Assembly: GCA_020466095.1 (NCBI GenBank)
Contig: CM035808.1
Location: 29,772,959-29,836,958 of the forward strand
Source of the DNA: Chlorops oryzae
Taxonomy: Eukaryota > Arthropoda > Insecta > Diptera > Chloropidae
Length of the DNA: 64,000 bases
Direction: 5' to 3'
The notes below the pieces were generated by a model. The model saw nothing but the letters and a program-made list of their open reading frames with translations, was not told the origin of the DNA and searched no databases. This document shows positions 37,723 to 50,300 of the stretch, piece by piece (position 1 is the first letter of the stretch; the number at the start of each line of letters is the position of its first letter). Both the position numbers and the translations under genes were made by a program.

Positions 37723-38269
37723 CCCAGTAAACACTTCAGTGTGACCATATTTATAAGTCACGAAATGAAACCGAAACTACTCCGAAATATGTGCGAAATT
37801 TTAGGCATAATACTGGGCTCAGAAACTGACTCTCAAATGTGTATGGAATGAGCGGGAAATAAGAGGCTATTAAGCTTGACTCCGAAATGACTCCGAAATA
37901 TGTGCGAAATTTTGGGCTCGGAAATTTGACTCTAAAATGGCTCCGGAATATGGGCAAAATACTTATAGGAATCTTGAGCATGACTCCGAAATATGTGCGA
38001 AATATGCTCTTAGGCATGACTACAAATTATGTGAGCAATAGAATGACTCTGAAATGACTCCGAAATATATGCAAAATAGGAGGCTCTTCAACATGACTCC
38101 GAAATGACTCCGAAAAATTTGAGAAAAAGGAGGCTTGGAAACTTGACCCCGAAATATGTGAAAAATAGGAGGCTCTCAACGTGACTCCGAAATGACCTCA
38201 TTGTAAGAACTCCGACTCCGAATTCGGAGTCATATAAGAATTCTTGAAGGTCCCAGAATTTTTTCCAGG
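37723..38269. mobile_element. CCC..GGG-terminated element, member 3, with internal tandem array (547 bp, TA flanks)
   Basis: Left end CCCAGTAAACACTTCAGTG, right end inverted CCTGGAAAAAATTCTGGGAC. TA at 37721-37722 and 38270-38271. From about 37765 to 38210 the interior is a degenerate array of GACTCCGAAATGACTCCGAA and ATATGTGCGAAAT-like words. The right part holds the palindrome GACTCCGAATTCGGAGTC (38212-38231 region). Related in words to 22042-22366. Confidence 0.7.
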
Positions 38270-38715
38270 TATGTAACCAAAAATGCTTTTTAAAAAAATG
38301 CCAAGGTATCAATTAAGAAATTTGACCCTAATGACCTATAATTTGGGTTAGCAGCGCTTAAAATGTGTTAATTGATATTGAAAATATAAACCATTTTCAT
38401 GGTCTCATCAAAATGAGGTTAATGATGTAAGGCTGATCGGAACGTTTACGGATTTTCACACCATAATTTTACATTCAGCGAGATTGATTTTTCGCTCGAA
38501 TTCGCACAAAACAAAAAAAATAAAAAAATGAATTATTACGTGTAGATTTAACAGTTCCTTTCTAATTCGATTCGAGAATCGAATTGAAGATTTCATAAAA
38601 ACGTCACTTGCTCACTCTTTGAGTGCTTCGCTGAGACGGCGGAGCTATGATCTTTGTCTGTTTTATTTTTCAATGCGAAGTGACTGAAGAAGTTGCAGTT
38701 ATGTATAATGATCAG

Positions 38716-39355
38716 AGCTGCCCAAAGTGGTAGCTTCAAGTGGGAATGAGCGTAAAAGAAAAATCTTTTCACACGCATAGAAACTGTGAGCGAGAGATGA
38801 AAAAGGAAAAAATCTGTCGCAACCCTGCAGTAAATATCACTAGTGCTAGTCATTCTTGTACTAGTGACCATCTGTACCCGTGGTGTTGCCTTCTGCTATT
38901 GAAAGTTTCTATCAACGTATATGCGAGAGGAAATCAGATGCTGACACTAGTGCGCTACAGTATAAAGTATAAATTTACTGAGTGAAAACAAAAATTTATG
39001 CGAAAAAAAGGGGGGAAATAAAACAGAGCGACACAGTTCTTGTTCATATTGTTCATATTTTTTCCATATTATCTTAAAATGACAGCTTAAATTAAGACTA
39101 AACAAGTCTTCATATATTTGAAAATGCTCAAGAATCTCTGTTAAAGCAATTTCCCTCATCTAAAATGATTCAATTTGTGCAGCAGAAAAGTTGGTGGACT
39201 CTAAGCCCTGTGCGGTAGAATAGTAGAATGACAATTGGGGAAATTATAAGGTAGATCTACCGCATATGTGATAGAAGTGGCCACACTGGTTCCTATGCAT
39301 GAGAAAAAAATTTTTTTAAGCTCATTCACACTTGAAGCTACCACTTTGAGCAGCT
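38716..39355. mobile_element. Unclassified TIR element with 36-bp inverted repeats (640 bp)
   Basis: Inverted ends beginning AGCTGCYCAAAGTGGTAGCT match at 34 of 36 positions (38716-38751 and 39320-39355). The left flank CAG would give a hAT-like CAGAGCTG start, but the right end does not show it and no 8-bp duplication is visible. A smaller palindrome (TGCGGTAG..CTACCGCA, 39211-39262) lies inside. It is non-coding. Confidence 0.75.
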
Positions 39356-41170
39356 AATTTCATATCCATATCTCTGGTTATTTTGTCTCTGATGCACCAC
39401 TGGTATCATAGGGGTAATTGAGTCCGCATTTACTGCAGGGTAATAAAGGAAATTTGTAGAGGCAATGTAAATTTTTCAAATCAGTGGAATGACGAACTTC
39501 GAAAGGCTGGACGTGTTCGCTCTGTTTTAAATTTTTGTTCCTTTTTTCGTATAATTTTTGGTTTTCACTCAGTTAAAGAGCGTTAGAGTTTAGTATGCTA
39601 TAGACTTTCGCGAGGCACGACTATGTCGCTTGATTTTTTCTTACTCTCTAGCATTTTAAATTTTATGTGTTTGTTGTACCACTACATTTACATGAAGTCT
39701 AATTGCGCCTGTAGTGGTGGCAGCTCTGCTGATAATGATCGTTATAAAAAAATATCCTAGTCACGTACGTGTTGCGAAAAAACATGGAACAAAACAAATA
39801 AAAAATGTATATATAAATATAATAAATGGAGAAATGGAAAAAATGCGCATGCGCGGCTTTGCAATCTTATTAAAATATGCTATGGATGCGCTCAATTGCC
39901 ACAACAGCACTGCACACATGCGTAAACACACAGAGAGTGAGAAAGAGAGATAGACAGACAGAATGAGAGGGAGAGAGAGAGAGCGAGAGAGACAGTCATT
40001 TACAATAGAAGCAGCCGACATAGGAGGCTCAGCAGTTCAAATATTTCCTTTTATATTGCCAGTTGAAATGCGATATTTTGCCTCGGCTGACGACGAAGAT
40101 GATGATGATGATGATGAGAACGGCTGACTTACAATGTGCAACGGAAAGACAAAAGCCAAAAGTGCAAGACAACAAACACTGGTCGTAATGCAACAGCACG
40201 AAATATGTACGTACGTAAGTACTCCCAACATATGAACGTTGTATGAATGTTTACGAATGGCAAGATGGCAAGTGAAAGTACAGTTGCCCATATAAATTAT
40301 ATCTAGATACATTGAGGTACATGAAAAGATAGGCTAGTTGACTATCTGGCAGGTTAACTGCCAGCAGGACAGGCGCGCACAGGCGAGGAAATGTTCGGAA
40401 AAAGATAGACATATTTGTTCAAAAAAACAAAAAACAAAAAACCGTAAAATAGATGAGACAAAAGATAACAGACTCTCGTCGTGTTGAAATTGTTTAATGT
40501 CTTTGGATTTTTACCGCTCAAGGCAAACATTAGCCTTAAGCAGGGGGAACAGGAATATAATGCTGAGAGACAAATTTAGACTTTTAAATTAGTTCTAATC
40601 ATTGTTAGGAGCGAGCATGGGGAGCGAATTTTTTTTAAATAATTGTCTTAATTGTTCTAGAGCGCATGGGAAGAGCTCAATGATATGAATGTTCTATGGA
40701 TCTCAAGCGTGAAGAAATAGGGATGGGAAATTACTCCACATTTATGTATATTGGGCGACATTGTTGTTGAAAAGGTCGCCCTTGCTTTCAATGAAAAGAA
40801 GTGATTGTCTATGATCAATGTTGCCGGTTTAGCGACTTTCTCGCTAGATCTAGCGTCATTTTTATATCATTTTATCAGTGTGTTCCAATTTTTTTGATGG
40901 CCTAAGTATGTACAATGTACATATGTCTTCTTTGTCTATTGAACGAGCATTCATTATGTTTCTCCCTACATCGTTTTGACTTTTGTTATGTCATCAGTGA
41001 TTGCACTTTGGGGCACTCTTTTGGAAATTTTTCGATTTTTTTTTTTGGTTACTTTTGAGCTAATGTATGGTTGGTTGGAAACAACACGACTAACATCCAC
41101 GCTGGGAGTCCTAGAGCCTCTCGCATTGTTCGATTTCAACGACTTCTAACGATTTCTTAATGATTTTATT

Positions 41171-41393
41171 CAGGGTTGTCATAGAATCCGATAGCTGGCG
41201 GAATTGGAATTTTAGTCGACTGAATTTTCATATATATGTGATAAAAATCCAAATAAAATAGGGTTCTATCCACCTAAGAACAGATAATGGTTCCGATTCA
41301 AAACCAAAAACGACAAAATTTGTAAATTCTGTATAAAACTTCGATCGGTTTTAATTTCGATTCCGACAGCTTTCGGATTCTGTAACACCCCTG
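41171..41393. mobile_element. Unclassified TIR MITE, family AGAATCCGAAAGCTG, copy 2
   Basis: Ends CAGGGTTGTCATAGAATCCG and, inverted, CAGGGGTGTTACAGAATCCG, continuing AWAGCTGKCGGAATY. Shares terminal and subterminal sequence with 32357-32527. 223 bp, non-coding. Confidence 0.75.
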
Positions 41394-41657
41394 ATTCTTC
41401 ACCAGGATTTCTCGGAATTTCGAAAACCGACTTGATTATTTTTAGAACGGCAACACTGTTTATAACCCAAAGTGTCATTCTCAAGCAATGAAAGAGGGTT
41501 CTTTTGCCCAATGTTAATTGAGAGTTAGAGCAATAGTTCGGCTGGAATAAAATTGCCAGAAATAGAATGGAAAAAGGTCTATAATATCTAAGACAGCTGA
41601 CATAATTTTTCCCATCAGTTTATTTTTATTTCTTTGAAAATATATACCTATATATTA

Positions 41658-42526
41658 GGGCGGGTCGATTTGTATGGACAAAAATTTTTCGATATTGTGC
41701 CATCGATTTTTCGATAGCTTCTGGCATGAGGAAAAAAAAGTTCCACTACGACATATCAAAAAAATCATTTTCGAGCCTGCGCATTTTCAATTTTGTAAAT
41801 TTTTCTGATCTTGCAATTTTAAGGTTTTTTTAAGTAGGTAAAAAAAAAGATATCTGCTAATTTAATTTTTCTTAAATATTACCTTTCCAACGTGAAATTG
41901 TACGCTTAAAATGATGGCGATAGCAGTTTTTCCAAAAAAAGGTTTTTCTTGCGGTTTTGGAGGACTTTTTGTCGAAAAATCAATTTTTTTTTTAAGCGTT
42001 AATTTATAAGGCTTTTTAGTAGGTATGTTAAAAACAAATTCGCCGATTTCAAATTTCTTAAATATATCCTATCTAATGTAAAATTGTACGCTTGAAACGA
42101 TGGGCGATAGCAAATTTTCTAAAGATGGGTTTTTCTATGGTTTTCAGACGACTTTTTGTCGAGAAGTCGGATCTTTTCCACTTTTTACTCTTTTTTTTTA
42201 TTTTTAACGCTCCAAAGCCATTGTTATGTATTTTATATCGCATCGAATTGCTCATTTCTGAAGAAATTCGCATGTTAAAGGCGGAACAAAATTAATTTCA
42301 ATGAGATTTGGTCGAAAAATTCATTTTTTCGAAATTTTCTATTTTACAAACAAAAAACAATATGTGTGAAAAATAATAGATTTGGTTTGAACATTTATAG
42401 ATATCCTTGCAAATCTTGCTTGGATTCCATTCGCCGCATTTTGATTCGGCTTGCTAACGTAGTCGCCATGATCCCTTCGCGGTTTCGAATCGATGGCACA
42501 ATATCGGTTGCTAAATCGACCCGCCC
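41658..42526. mobile_element. mariner-like element, 869 bp, TA TSD, GGGCGGGTCGATTT termini
   Basis: Perfect 14-bp inverted repeats GGGCGGGTCGATTT / AAATCGACCCGCCC, with TA on both sides (41656-41657, 42527-42528). The interior contains a diverged ~195-bp tandem duplication (about 41822-41990 and 42018-42185, both with AAATTGTACGCTT and GACTTTTTGTCGA). No transposase frame survives. Classification as Tc1/mariner-like rests on the TA duplication and end type. Confidence 0.8.
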
Positions 42527-43880
42527 TACTATATATAGCTTAGAAATCTGAGCCATCCATCCATTTCTGATTTGTCTTATTGTTTATATGTATTTCTTCC
42601 TGTATTGAAACCATTACCGACAACACGCTGCTCAACACTTTTTCAATTACACTAACTACTTTCCTATTGATTACCTTTTTACTATCGTACTTCCTTCAAT
42701 AGACTACATAGATATGTATGTATTTGAATATGTATATCTTTATGCAGCAGAAATTGCGTACAGCTTTTGTGTCATTGCAAAACGGAAGTGGCACTCTTAG
42801 TTGAAGCCCTTTTATGTTGCACTCGCGACCATTTGATCCGATCGTATCAAATTTATTAATAAGGAAAAGCAATTTTCCTTTGAGTTCGATTGATTGGTTA
42901 ATGACATTGGGGGCTTCTGTGTCATTTGAAGTTGGAGCGATTACTTCACAAGACGTGGAAGTAATTCCAATTCCGCTTCCTCAAACGCTTTGGGAACGTG
43001 ATTATATTTCAAAATTATTTTTTATTCGTTTTAAATTTCAGCCGCTCTTTCTGATGTAAGATTGTATCATTGTAATAATGTTTTAGTAGCGATGGGGTTA
43101 ATCGATTGATTACATTGTATTTATCGTTATGATGAAAGGGCTTTTCTCTTTTAGCCGCCCAAAAAAAGAAAAAAGGGGGGGAAAAAAACACAATAAATCA
43201 CACTCAATCAAACGATTAATCAATCATTTCAACTTTTCCCGAAAATTACTTTCAATTAAAAGGCGTTAAATTTGGGTTATAAATATTTTCGATAAAACCA
43301 CAATTTTTATTTTACTGTGAATCTCAGCGTACCTACAAACATACATATATATGTGAGAAGAAAAAATGTAGCTTTCCTAAACTTTTTCTGAGCTCTTTTA
43401 CGAAATCATTTTTGTTTTCTTTCTTTCTTTTTTTTTCTCTTGTAGGTACATTCTGCGATGCCAACTGATATTGATTGCTTTTTTATTGGACTCTAAAAAT
43501 ATTTCTTTTCCTATATCGTCAAGTTCAATGTGATTACTGTTTGCGGGGAAATCGGCGGAAAATCGAAAATTAAAGGTCGCTACGTACGACGAGTTGCCGT
43601 TGGGTAAAATACTTAAAATCAATGGATGCACAGAAAGAAAATTTTCGGGATATTTTTGAAAGTATTTTCAATACATAAAGAATTTTTAATACCAATGAAA
43701 TAATCATTAGTTTGATAATTAATTCATTAATTCATCTTTCTTCTTTCGAATAGTGTAGTTATATAGTTTGTATTAATGTTGTCTGAAGATCAAAGTTTTT
43801 TACCGAATTTTATTTGTCAATAATGCTATGTTTAGACGGCAATACGAACATTGAGAAAATCAGTTAGGGAGGGGAAAGAT

Positions 43881-44270
43881 CCCTGCAGGAAGTCTGTCGC
43901 CATATGGCCCTATGTCTGTATTGACGTCAATATAGACAAGATAACTAGTTCCAACGTCAACAGTATTTACGGGCGGTGTCATTATAGAAACTGTACTGAC
44001 AAGAGGTATAACTCATCTTTATTGACCATGTAAACAACATGTCTCCTTATAAAGCGAAAGATTACTCCTTTTGTCTATATAATAGTACCGACGTCAATAG
44101 GTCGTCAATAGTTCGTCAATAGTTTTTCGGTCTACTGTTGACATTCAATGACAACTCAATGTTAAATGTCAATAACGCAAAGCATTGCGACGGGTTAAAC
44201 TGGTCAGTAGTACTGTTGACGCAGTCAGTAGAGAAAGAGTATAGATTCACTATTGACATTTCCTGCAGGG
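43881..44270. mobile_element. CCC..GGG-terminated element, member 4 (390 bp, AT flanks)
   Basis: Ends CCCTGCAGGAAGTCTGTC and GACATTTCCTGCAGGG. AT flanks on both sides (43879-43880, 44271-44272). The interior contains many TTGACGTCAATA-, GTCAATAG- and CTATTGAC-type words in both orientations. It is non-coding. Confidence 0.78.
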
Positions 44271-44659
44271 ATACAAATAGTTTGTTCTATATGTATGGTA
44301 ACAATTTTTTTGTATGTTCATTGGTGTTGCCACATGTACGCATAGGTTTCCATCCATCTTTGACGGCCTTGTCTTATTTCTTGATACCGCTGGAAGACTC
44401 TTTTGCAGTGCATACTGCGCAGAAAATTTTTATAGCGGGGAAGCTCACTCTACCTGTCCTACTGTAAATACGTCTTACTTCTGTTTTCGATCAATTTCGA
44501 TTAGAACTAGGAAGGACATCGATTACTACATAATTCGGATCGTAATTCAATCTGAATTACGTCCGAATGAGGTTATTCAGCTTGTCAAATTTTCTATGGC
44601 GAATGAATTGATTGATTGATTGATTGTGAATTACGAATGAGAGCCGAATCAAATGCCGT

Positions 44660-44933
44660 CCCAGCGGTCAAATTGATTCTTACAGAAGGGATGAATCGCA
44701 ACACACGTCGTAGATGGTAATGCACACGACCTCATATACAATCCTACTATAATTTTGCTCGAGCGTGGCCGTTTTGTAGAGTGAACGCTTACCACCGCAA
44801 CACAAAGTAAACGGGGTTGTGTGGTGTTCATAACTGCGCTGCCTTCATGTATGTTTACTTTGTAAGCAATTAGTGGGCAGGTCGCTTACAATCTTGTATA
44901 ATTTGTAGGCGGTGTACACTGTTGACCGCTGTG
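44660..44933. mobile_element. CCC..GGG-terminated element, member 5 (274 bp, GT flanks)
   Basis: Left end CCCAGCGGTCAA, right end inverted CACAGCGGTCAA: 11 of 12. GT flanks at 44658-44659 and 44934-44935. Somewhat GC-richer than its surroundings. It lies only 390 bp from member 4. No coding support. Confidence 0.55.
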
Positions 44934-47100
44934 GTCTGAACATGACATAAAACTCAATATAAATATTCCCTTTTAAAGATCGATTTCCTTAAAATATAAC
45001 ATTCAAGATCTTATGATTCCCGATCAAAGGGTTTATATTATTTTTATAGAATCAAAAGGTGAAATATTACAGCAGCGGACTCTAGTCAACGAAGTCGTTT
45101 TCATGCTAAAAGACTTGCTCGTTGCGAGCTCAAAGGAATTCGTGGTCTGCCCATAACTAAGGTTACATTTCGGTTGCACCCTGTGAGCCACAAGCACGTT
45201 TTAACTCGTTATGGACTGCCACGATTACTTAGAAATCCTAGAGAAATTACTTCACCTATTGATGGAATTTTCTTGCAGTGTAAGATGTCTCTTTGGACTT
45301 GAGTGAGCCAATAAACTATTTTATGGTGTGCAACAATGGGGTGCAGAAGAATGGGTCAAAATGTTTAGCTGTGCTTTAAATTTCATAGATTGAAGTTTGA
45401 TTTGAGTGGCGCATTTTTTTGTTCGCTTAGAGGCATATGTATGTAATTATATGCAAATGGACGCATTTAACCGTGACTAAAGCAGATTAAACCGCAACTA
45501 AACAATTTTGCTGCAGAAAATTAAGAAAAAAAAATATTTTAAACACATTTAGCGAGCACCTTTCATCGAAAATTTTATGTTTATGGGAAAAGATGAAAAG
45601 AAAAAAAAGAAGAAAAATTTTAAAAAAAGAGAAAAGGTATGCGACGGCGACATTAATAAGAAAACCGAAAAAAAAATTTTTTTATATTAAAAATATTTTA
45701 TAACAATAGTGATGGCAAACGGCTAAACGAGTTTATTCTCTTTTATTGAGTCGAGACCATAATTATCGTTAATACTGCTGCACTTCGTTCGCATACGTTA
45801 TGGCGGCGGCAGATGAAAATGGTGCTAAGAGCTGTGCACGTCTTATCAGGTGCATCACCAACATCATCGCCAGCGCCGTCGACATGCCACCATCAGTCTG
45901 AACCAGAGCAAAACATGATTGATGAAAGTCAAGGGGCCGGCACAAAATGCTGTGCGATGCTACTGGAAGCTTTATGCAATAAATTGTTATAAAGGCACAC
46001 GGCACTTTTCCTCAAAATTTTTTCTCGCGATGAGATGAAAGGAACGCTTTGTTTTTTTGCACAGAGAAGAAAAGGCTGAGAAGAAAACATGGGCACTTGC
46101 GATTTAATTACAGCATGTATTGCGAAATTTGTTTTATAAAAAAAAAAAAAAACCAAAAAAACTGAAAGAAAATTACGTCCGAAATACCAACGAAAATATG
46201 AAGGAGTTACCGACACCTTTTCTCCCTTTTTTTGTTTGTTTTTTGTTGTATGGCAAGACCTCACAAAATTGAAGAAATTGTGTCACATCGGATGCAATAA
46301 TGTTGAACTATAATTTGTAAGTTTCTTTCATAAGAAGCTTTCAGCTTGCTTTGTATCGCTATGCATATAAATCTTATCGAAATGTAACACGGAAATGAAG
46401 GATGTCGGGGAAAAGAGAGGGGCAAATCATTTCGAACAAAAGGCAATAGCGACAGCCGCGCATTCGTTTTTTTCATTACAATGAATTTTATCGGAAACTA
46501 CGCACAATGAGAACAAAAGCTTGAACAATACTATCGAATGACATGATAAGCGGGCATTCGCTTTTTATGCTTATTGATGCCAGTATATATAAAGAAAAAA
46601 AAAAAATAGTCTAAAGAGCTGCCAACATTTTATCAACCATATTGTCAGTTCTATTCAAACGTTATATCCACAAAAAACATAGTACAATAAAGCACACATG
46701 GAATGAAGAGAAACAAATCCAATAAAATTGAAGTTGAGCACTTTACTTTTTAAGCTTTATCTTTAGCATATATGTATGAATGTATGTTCACTTTTAGAGC
46801 TTTTATATAACCATTTGTAAATCCAGTCAGTTTTTTTTTACGAGTCTACAAAGGCAACGATCGTTGTTAGAAGATGTGGGCTTTAGAAAGGCTCAAGAAA
46901 TGCAGTTATATTTCCCCAAAAGTAATTCAGTTCCGCTTCAAGCATAAAGGTAGTTCACAGTACCATAAAAATATTCATTTAACCCTTTCGACGCTAGTAG
47001 AACAATACGGCAAGAAAGAAAAACAAAATCAAAAGTTTGACATGAAATTAATTACGATCATATGTCTGAGGTGAAATATGTTGGGTATTGCCGGGATATA

Positions 47101-47315
47101 CCTAGGTAGGTAGGTAGGTTGAAGTGGCTGCCACTGAGCCCGTTAATCGGCTCATTGTGATACCAAGGAGGTTTTCTTGTGTTTGTGTGAGTGTATGTCT
47201 TATTAAGTAGTGTGCCCCTAACATGCGATTTTTTGAAAAACCAGTGCTGGAATCGAACCTCGGACCCTGAGATCAAGAGCATAGCACGCATCTCCTACGC
47301 TATCCCAGAGTCGCT
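47101..47315 (-). mobile_element. tRNA-derived SINE, 215 bp, with 13-bp TSD
   Basis: Identical 13-mers TTGCCGGGATATA flank it (47088-47100 and 47316-47328). On the minus strand the head has TAGCGTAGGAGATG (A box, 47289-47302) and GGTTCGATTCC (B box, 47249-47259). The body carries CCTTGGTATCACAATGAGCC and the tail GTGGCAGCCACTTCAACCTA followed by CCTA repeats. Pol III promoter boxes, a repeat tail and a target duplication of this length together define a SINE. Confidence 0.92.
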
Positions 47316-50300
47316 TTGCCGGGATATAGGCACCCACGATAAAACTTTTGATCGATCTATGTCGGCGGAAATTCTATATTAGATTTAAATTAAAGACCTA
47401 TATGAGGATTTCTTGTTAAGCAGGACATATTCATTTTGCATTATTTTTAAGAAAAAAGGAATATTTCAAGTGAGGATTAAACTCTGACGCGAAAAGGTCA
47501 AAATTGTATTCTTTTAATTCAAAAATATGAGGCTCTATGCTCCACAAGGATATAAAGGATCCAACAACAAAAACTTCCCAAACGTGAATTCGAATTAAAA
47601 GAATTCTCAAGCAGTTTGAATAAAAATATGAGGAAATCCTCATTAATCTCGGGGCTATTCGGTAGGCGATATTTCAACAATTGAAGTGTTTATTGTGAAA
47701 AAATATGGGTCTAACATAAATGCAATCGAAAAAAAGTCTATGAAAAGAAGAATTTGTATTTCATTGCTCCCCAATTCATAGTAAACGGGGCAGTGGGTCT
47801 TTAACCGACCTCAAAGAGATTATTTTCGGAGTACTTTTCGATGTGACTCGATGAGTAATGCCAGATTGAAGAATATTTTCCATTTTGAGAAATTTTTTCA
47901 CTTTAAAATACTTAAAAGGGATTTTTCATACCAATTTTTCTATAGAAAACAGTACAAAAAGGTATTCGAGAGAAAAGTAGCCACAATATACTGAATTTTG
48001 TTCAAAGGCAAGTCAACGCTAAAGGAACAGCTGAACAATTTGCATGTCGGATTAAAAACGACCAGTGCTAGTATATTCGGGTCGTAGTTTGAGAGTAGTG
48101 AGATTCATGTATTCTTCTATAAGTAAGGATACATACACATCCATCCGGTGACTACATTCGCTTGGCACTCGCAACCAATGTGCCTTCTGACGTGCTAGGA
48201 ATATGTTTTCCTTTCACACTTAATTATAATTACATACAAATATTCAGCGCCTTATTTGCCTGTGTAGCTGTCTATGTGGAATAAATTGACGAAGGAATAA
48301 TGAAGATGGAGGGAAAATTACCAAGTTATCTAAGTGTATCGATTTCAGTTTCTCGGTATTTTATAATGGATAGCTTTCGTGTCTACTTAGACACCAACCT
48401 ATGAACACGTTTCGTTTGGATTAAATTTTCTTTTACTTGAAACTCTTAAAGACACTCTCTTTTTATTCAGGGCTTTTCGGTCACAAAATCCTCAGAATAT
48501 ACATATCCTTTTTTATTCATAATCACTTTGCCGCACGAACCCAATTTTTTTTTTTATACATCATTTTTTTGTGAAACGCTTTAGACTAAGATATTTTCTC
48601 TGTATATTATTTTCATTGAAATTTATTACTTCGCATGAAAATCTACTCCATTTAAAGCATGATTATTTGCAATAAGACTCAATATCCACTTGCGAGAACT
48701 GAAATTTATGATATCGTTAACCTGACGAAAATCATTCTTTCGATGAAATGGAATACAAAGCATTATTGATTTTACTCCACTCTTCATTTTACGCAACCAA
48801 TTCTAAGGATACTTCAAAACAACATTTTCTTTTAAAAAAGTACCATTTTTCTGTAACCTGTTCACCCACTTTCAAACTAATACTGCCAAAAAAAAAAAAC
48901 GAGTTCTTAATGCAAATGGAATCCAAAAAAAAAAAAACTAAAAGGAAAATAAAATTGAATAAATAAATAAAAATATGAAAAATGGCATCGAGTTTGCTTA
49001 AGGATTACGGTCTACCACGTGCATTTCACACACACCTGTATCCCAACATTTTCATGAATTATTCGTGCTTTTTTACTCAGCAAAATGTGGATGGGTGGTT
49101 GGTTGGTTTTTTGTTTGGTGTACTAATCGAGTGGAATGATGCATGAGAATTCTTGTTGAATTTCGTAAGTAAAAAGTTTAAGTTGAAGCATTCCATCTGA
49201 AGAGAATTGTTGACGGGAGTTGTTATGAAGGGTTAGCAAGGACCTCAACATTGGAATATCTTACATGAAAATTGGAATGTTTCATACAAAAATGCTCAAG
49301 AAAGAAGAATAAAATTTATGATGTGTAAAATATGAGAGAATTTTTTCGTATAAACATAAAAGTTTTATGTTCCCAAATGCTTGCAAAGTTGTTGCGGATT
49401 TGAGTTGATAATAATGTGATTGTGATGTCGAGGGAAATAATGAAGTTCATGTCCTCAAGGTTGTTGGTTGAATCATGATGATAAGCAGTAACTTTTTACT
49501 CACAATGTACTTTATCGCATGAATTTTTAAGTTGCCTTAAGTTATGTCATTAGCAACTGAACCTTAGATCAGGGTTGCCAGCAACATTTTGAAGTTTTAT
49601 TATCACTTTTCCTACCATGCCGTCTAGTCAGCTTGAATTTTATTACTTTTTTCTTCTTCTTTGCACTTGAGTAACTGGTAACTGAGTTCATCGGCCTTTT
49701 CGAAAAAAGAATCAATGAAAGCGGAAATAATAGAAATGCAGGAAGACTTCAAGTACTAGAGTTGCTTCTTGCGAGTGTACTGTTCATAGAGAACAGATGC
49801 GTACAAGTATATGGCTCTATAGCTGTGGCTTTAAGAAAACGATTAGCTTCGGACCGAAGTGAACCATCTTTAGATACCTGTGAGTCATTTTTCTTAAGAC
49901 CTTATTTGTGTTGAGCCAATAATGACTTACGCTTTTTCACTACATCTGCATATTGATTTACATTGTTTGAAGAAAGCAGACTTACCTGAAAATAAAAGAA
50001 AAATTTTTTTTTAGATTATTTTGAAGAATTATAATGATTTTTTAAAATAGGGTCTTTTGAATCAAAAGAAAAAATAATGACTTACAAAAACTTTCAAGTA
50101 AGCTCTCTGATGACGAAAAATTAATAGAATTTTTTGACTCCTTTTATACTGCGAAAATAATTCACCAGGAATGCTTATTCGAGAAGAGTCTTTTATAATC
50201 CAATTTTTGCTTCTTTTTTTATTCTTGGTATGATAAAAGTTTATTTATACTAGGTACTTCTCGACTCCTATTTTTAAGATCTCAAAAAAGGATTCAAATC

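Noticed and set aside
45769..46264. Minus-strand frames including MSTALAMMLVMHLIRRAQLL as a possible upstream RhoGEF exon
   Set aside because: A plausible acceptor and Met exist, but there is no similarity to RhoGEF proteins and no way to check phase against the 5497 acceptor.
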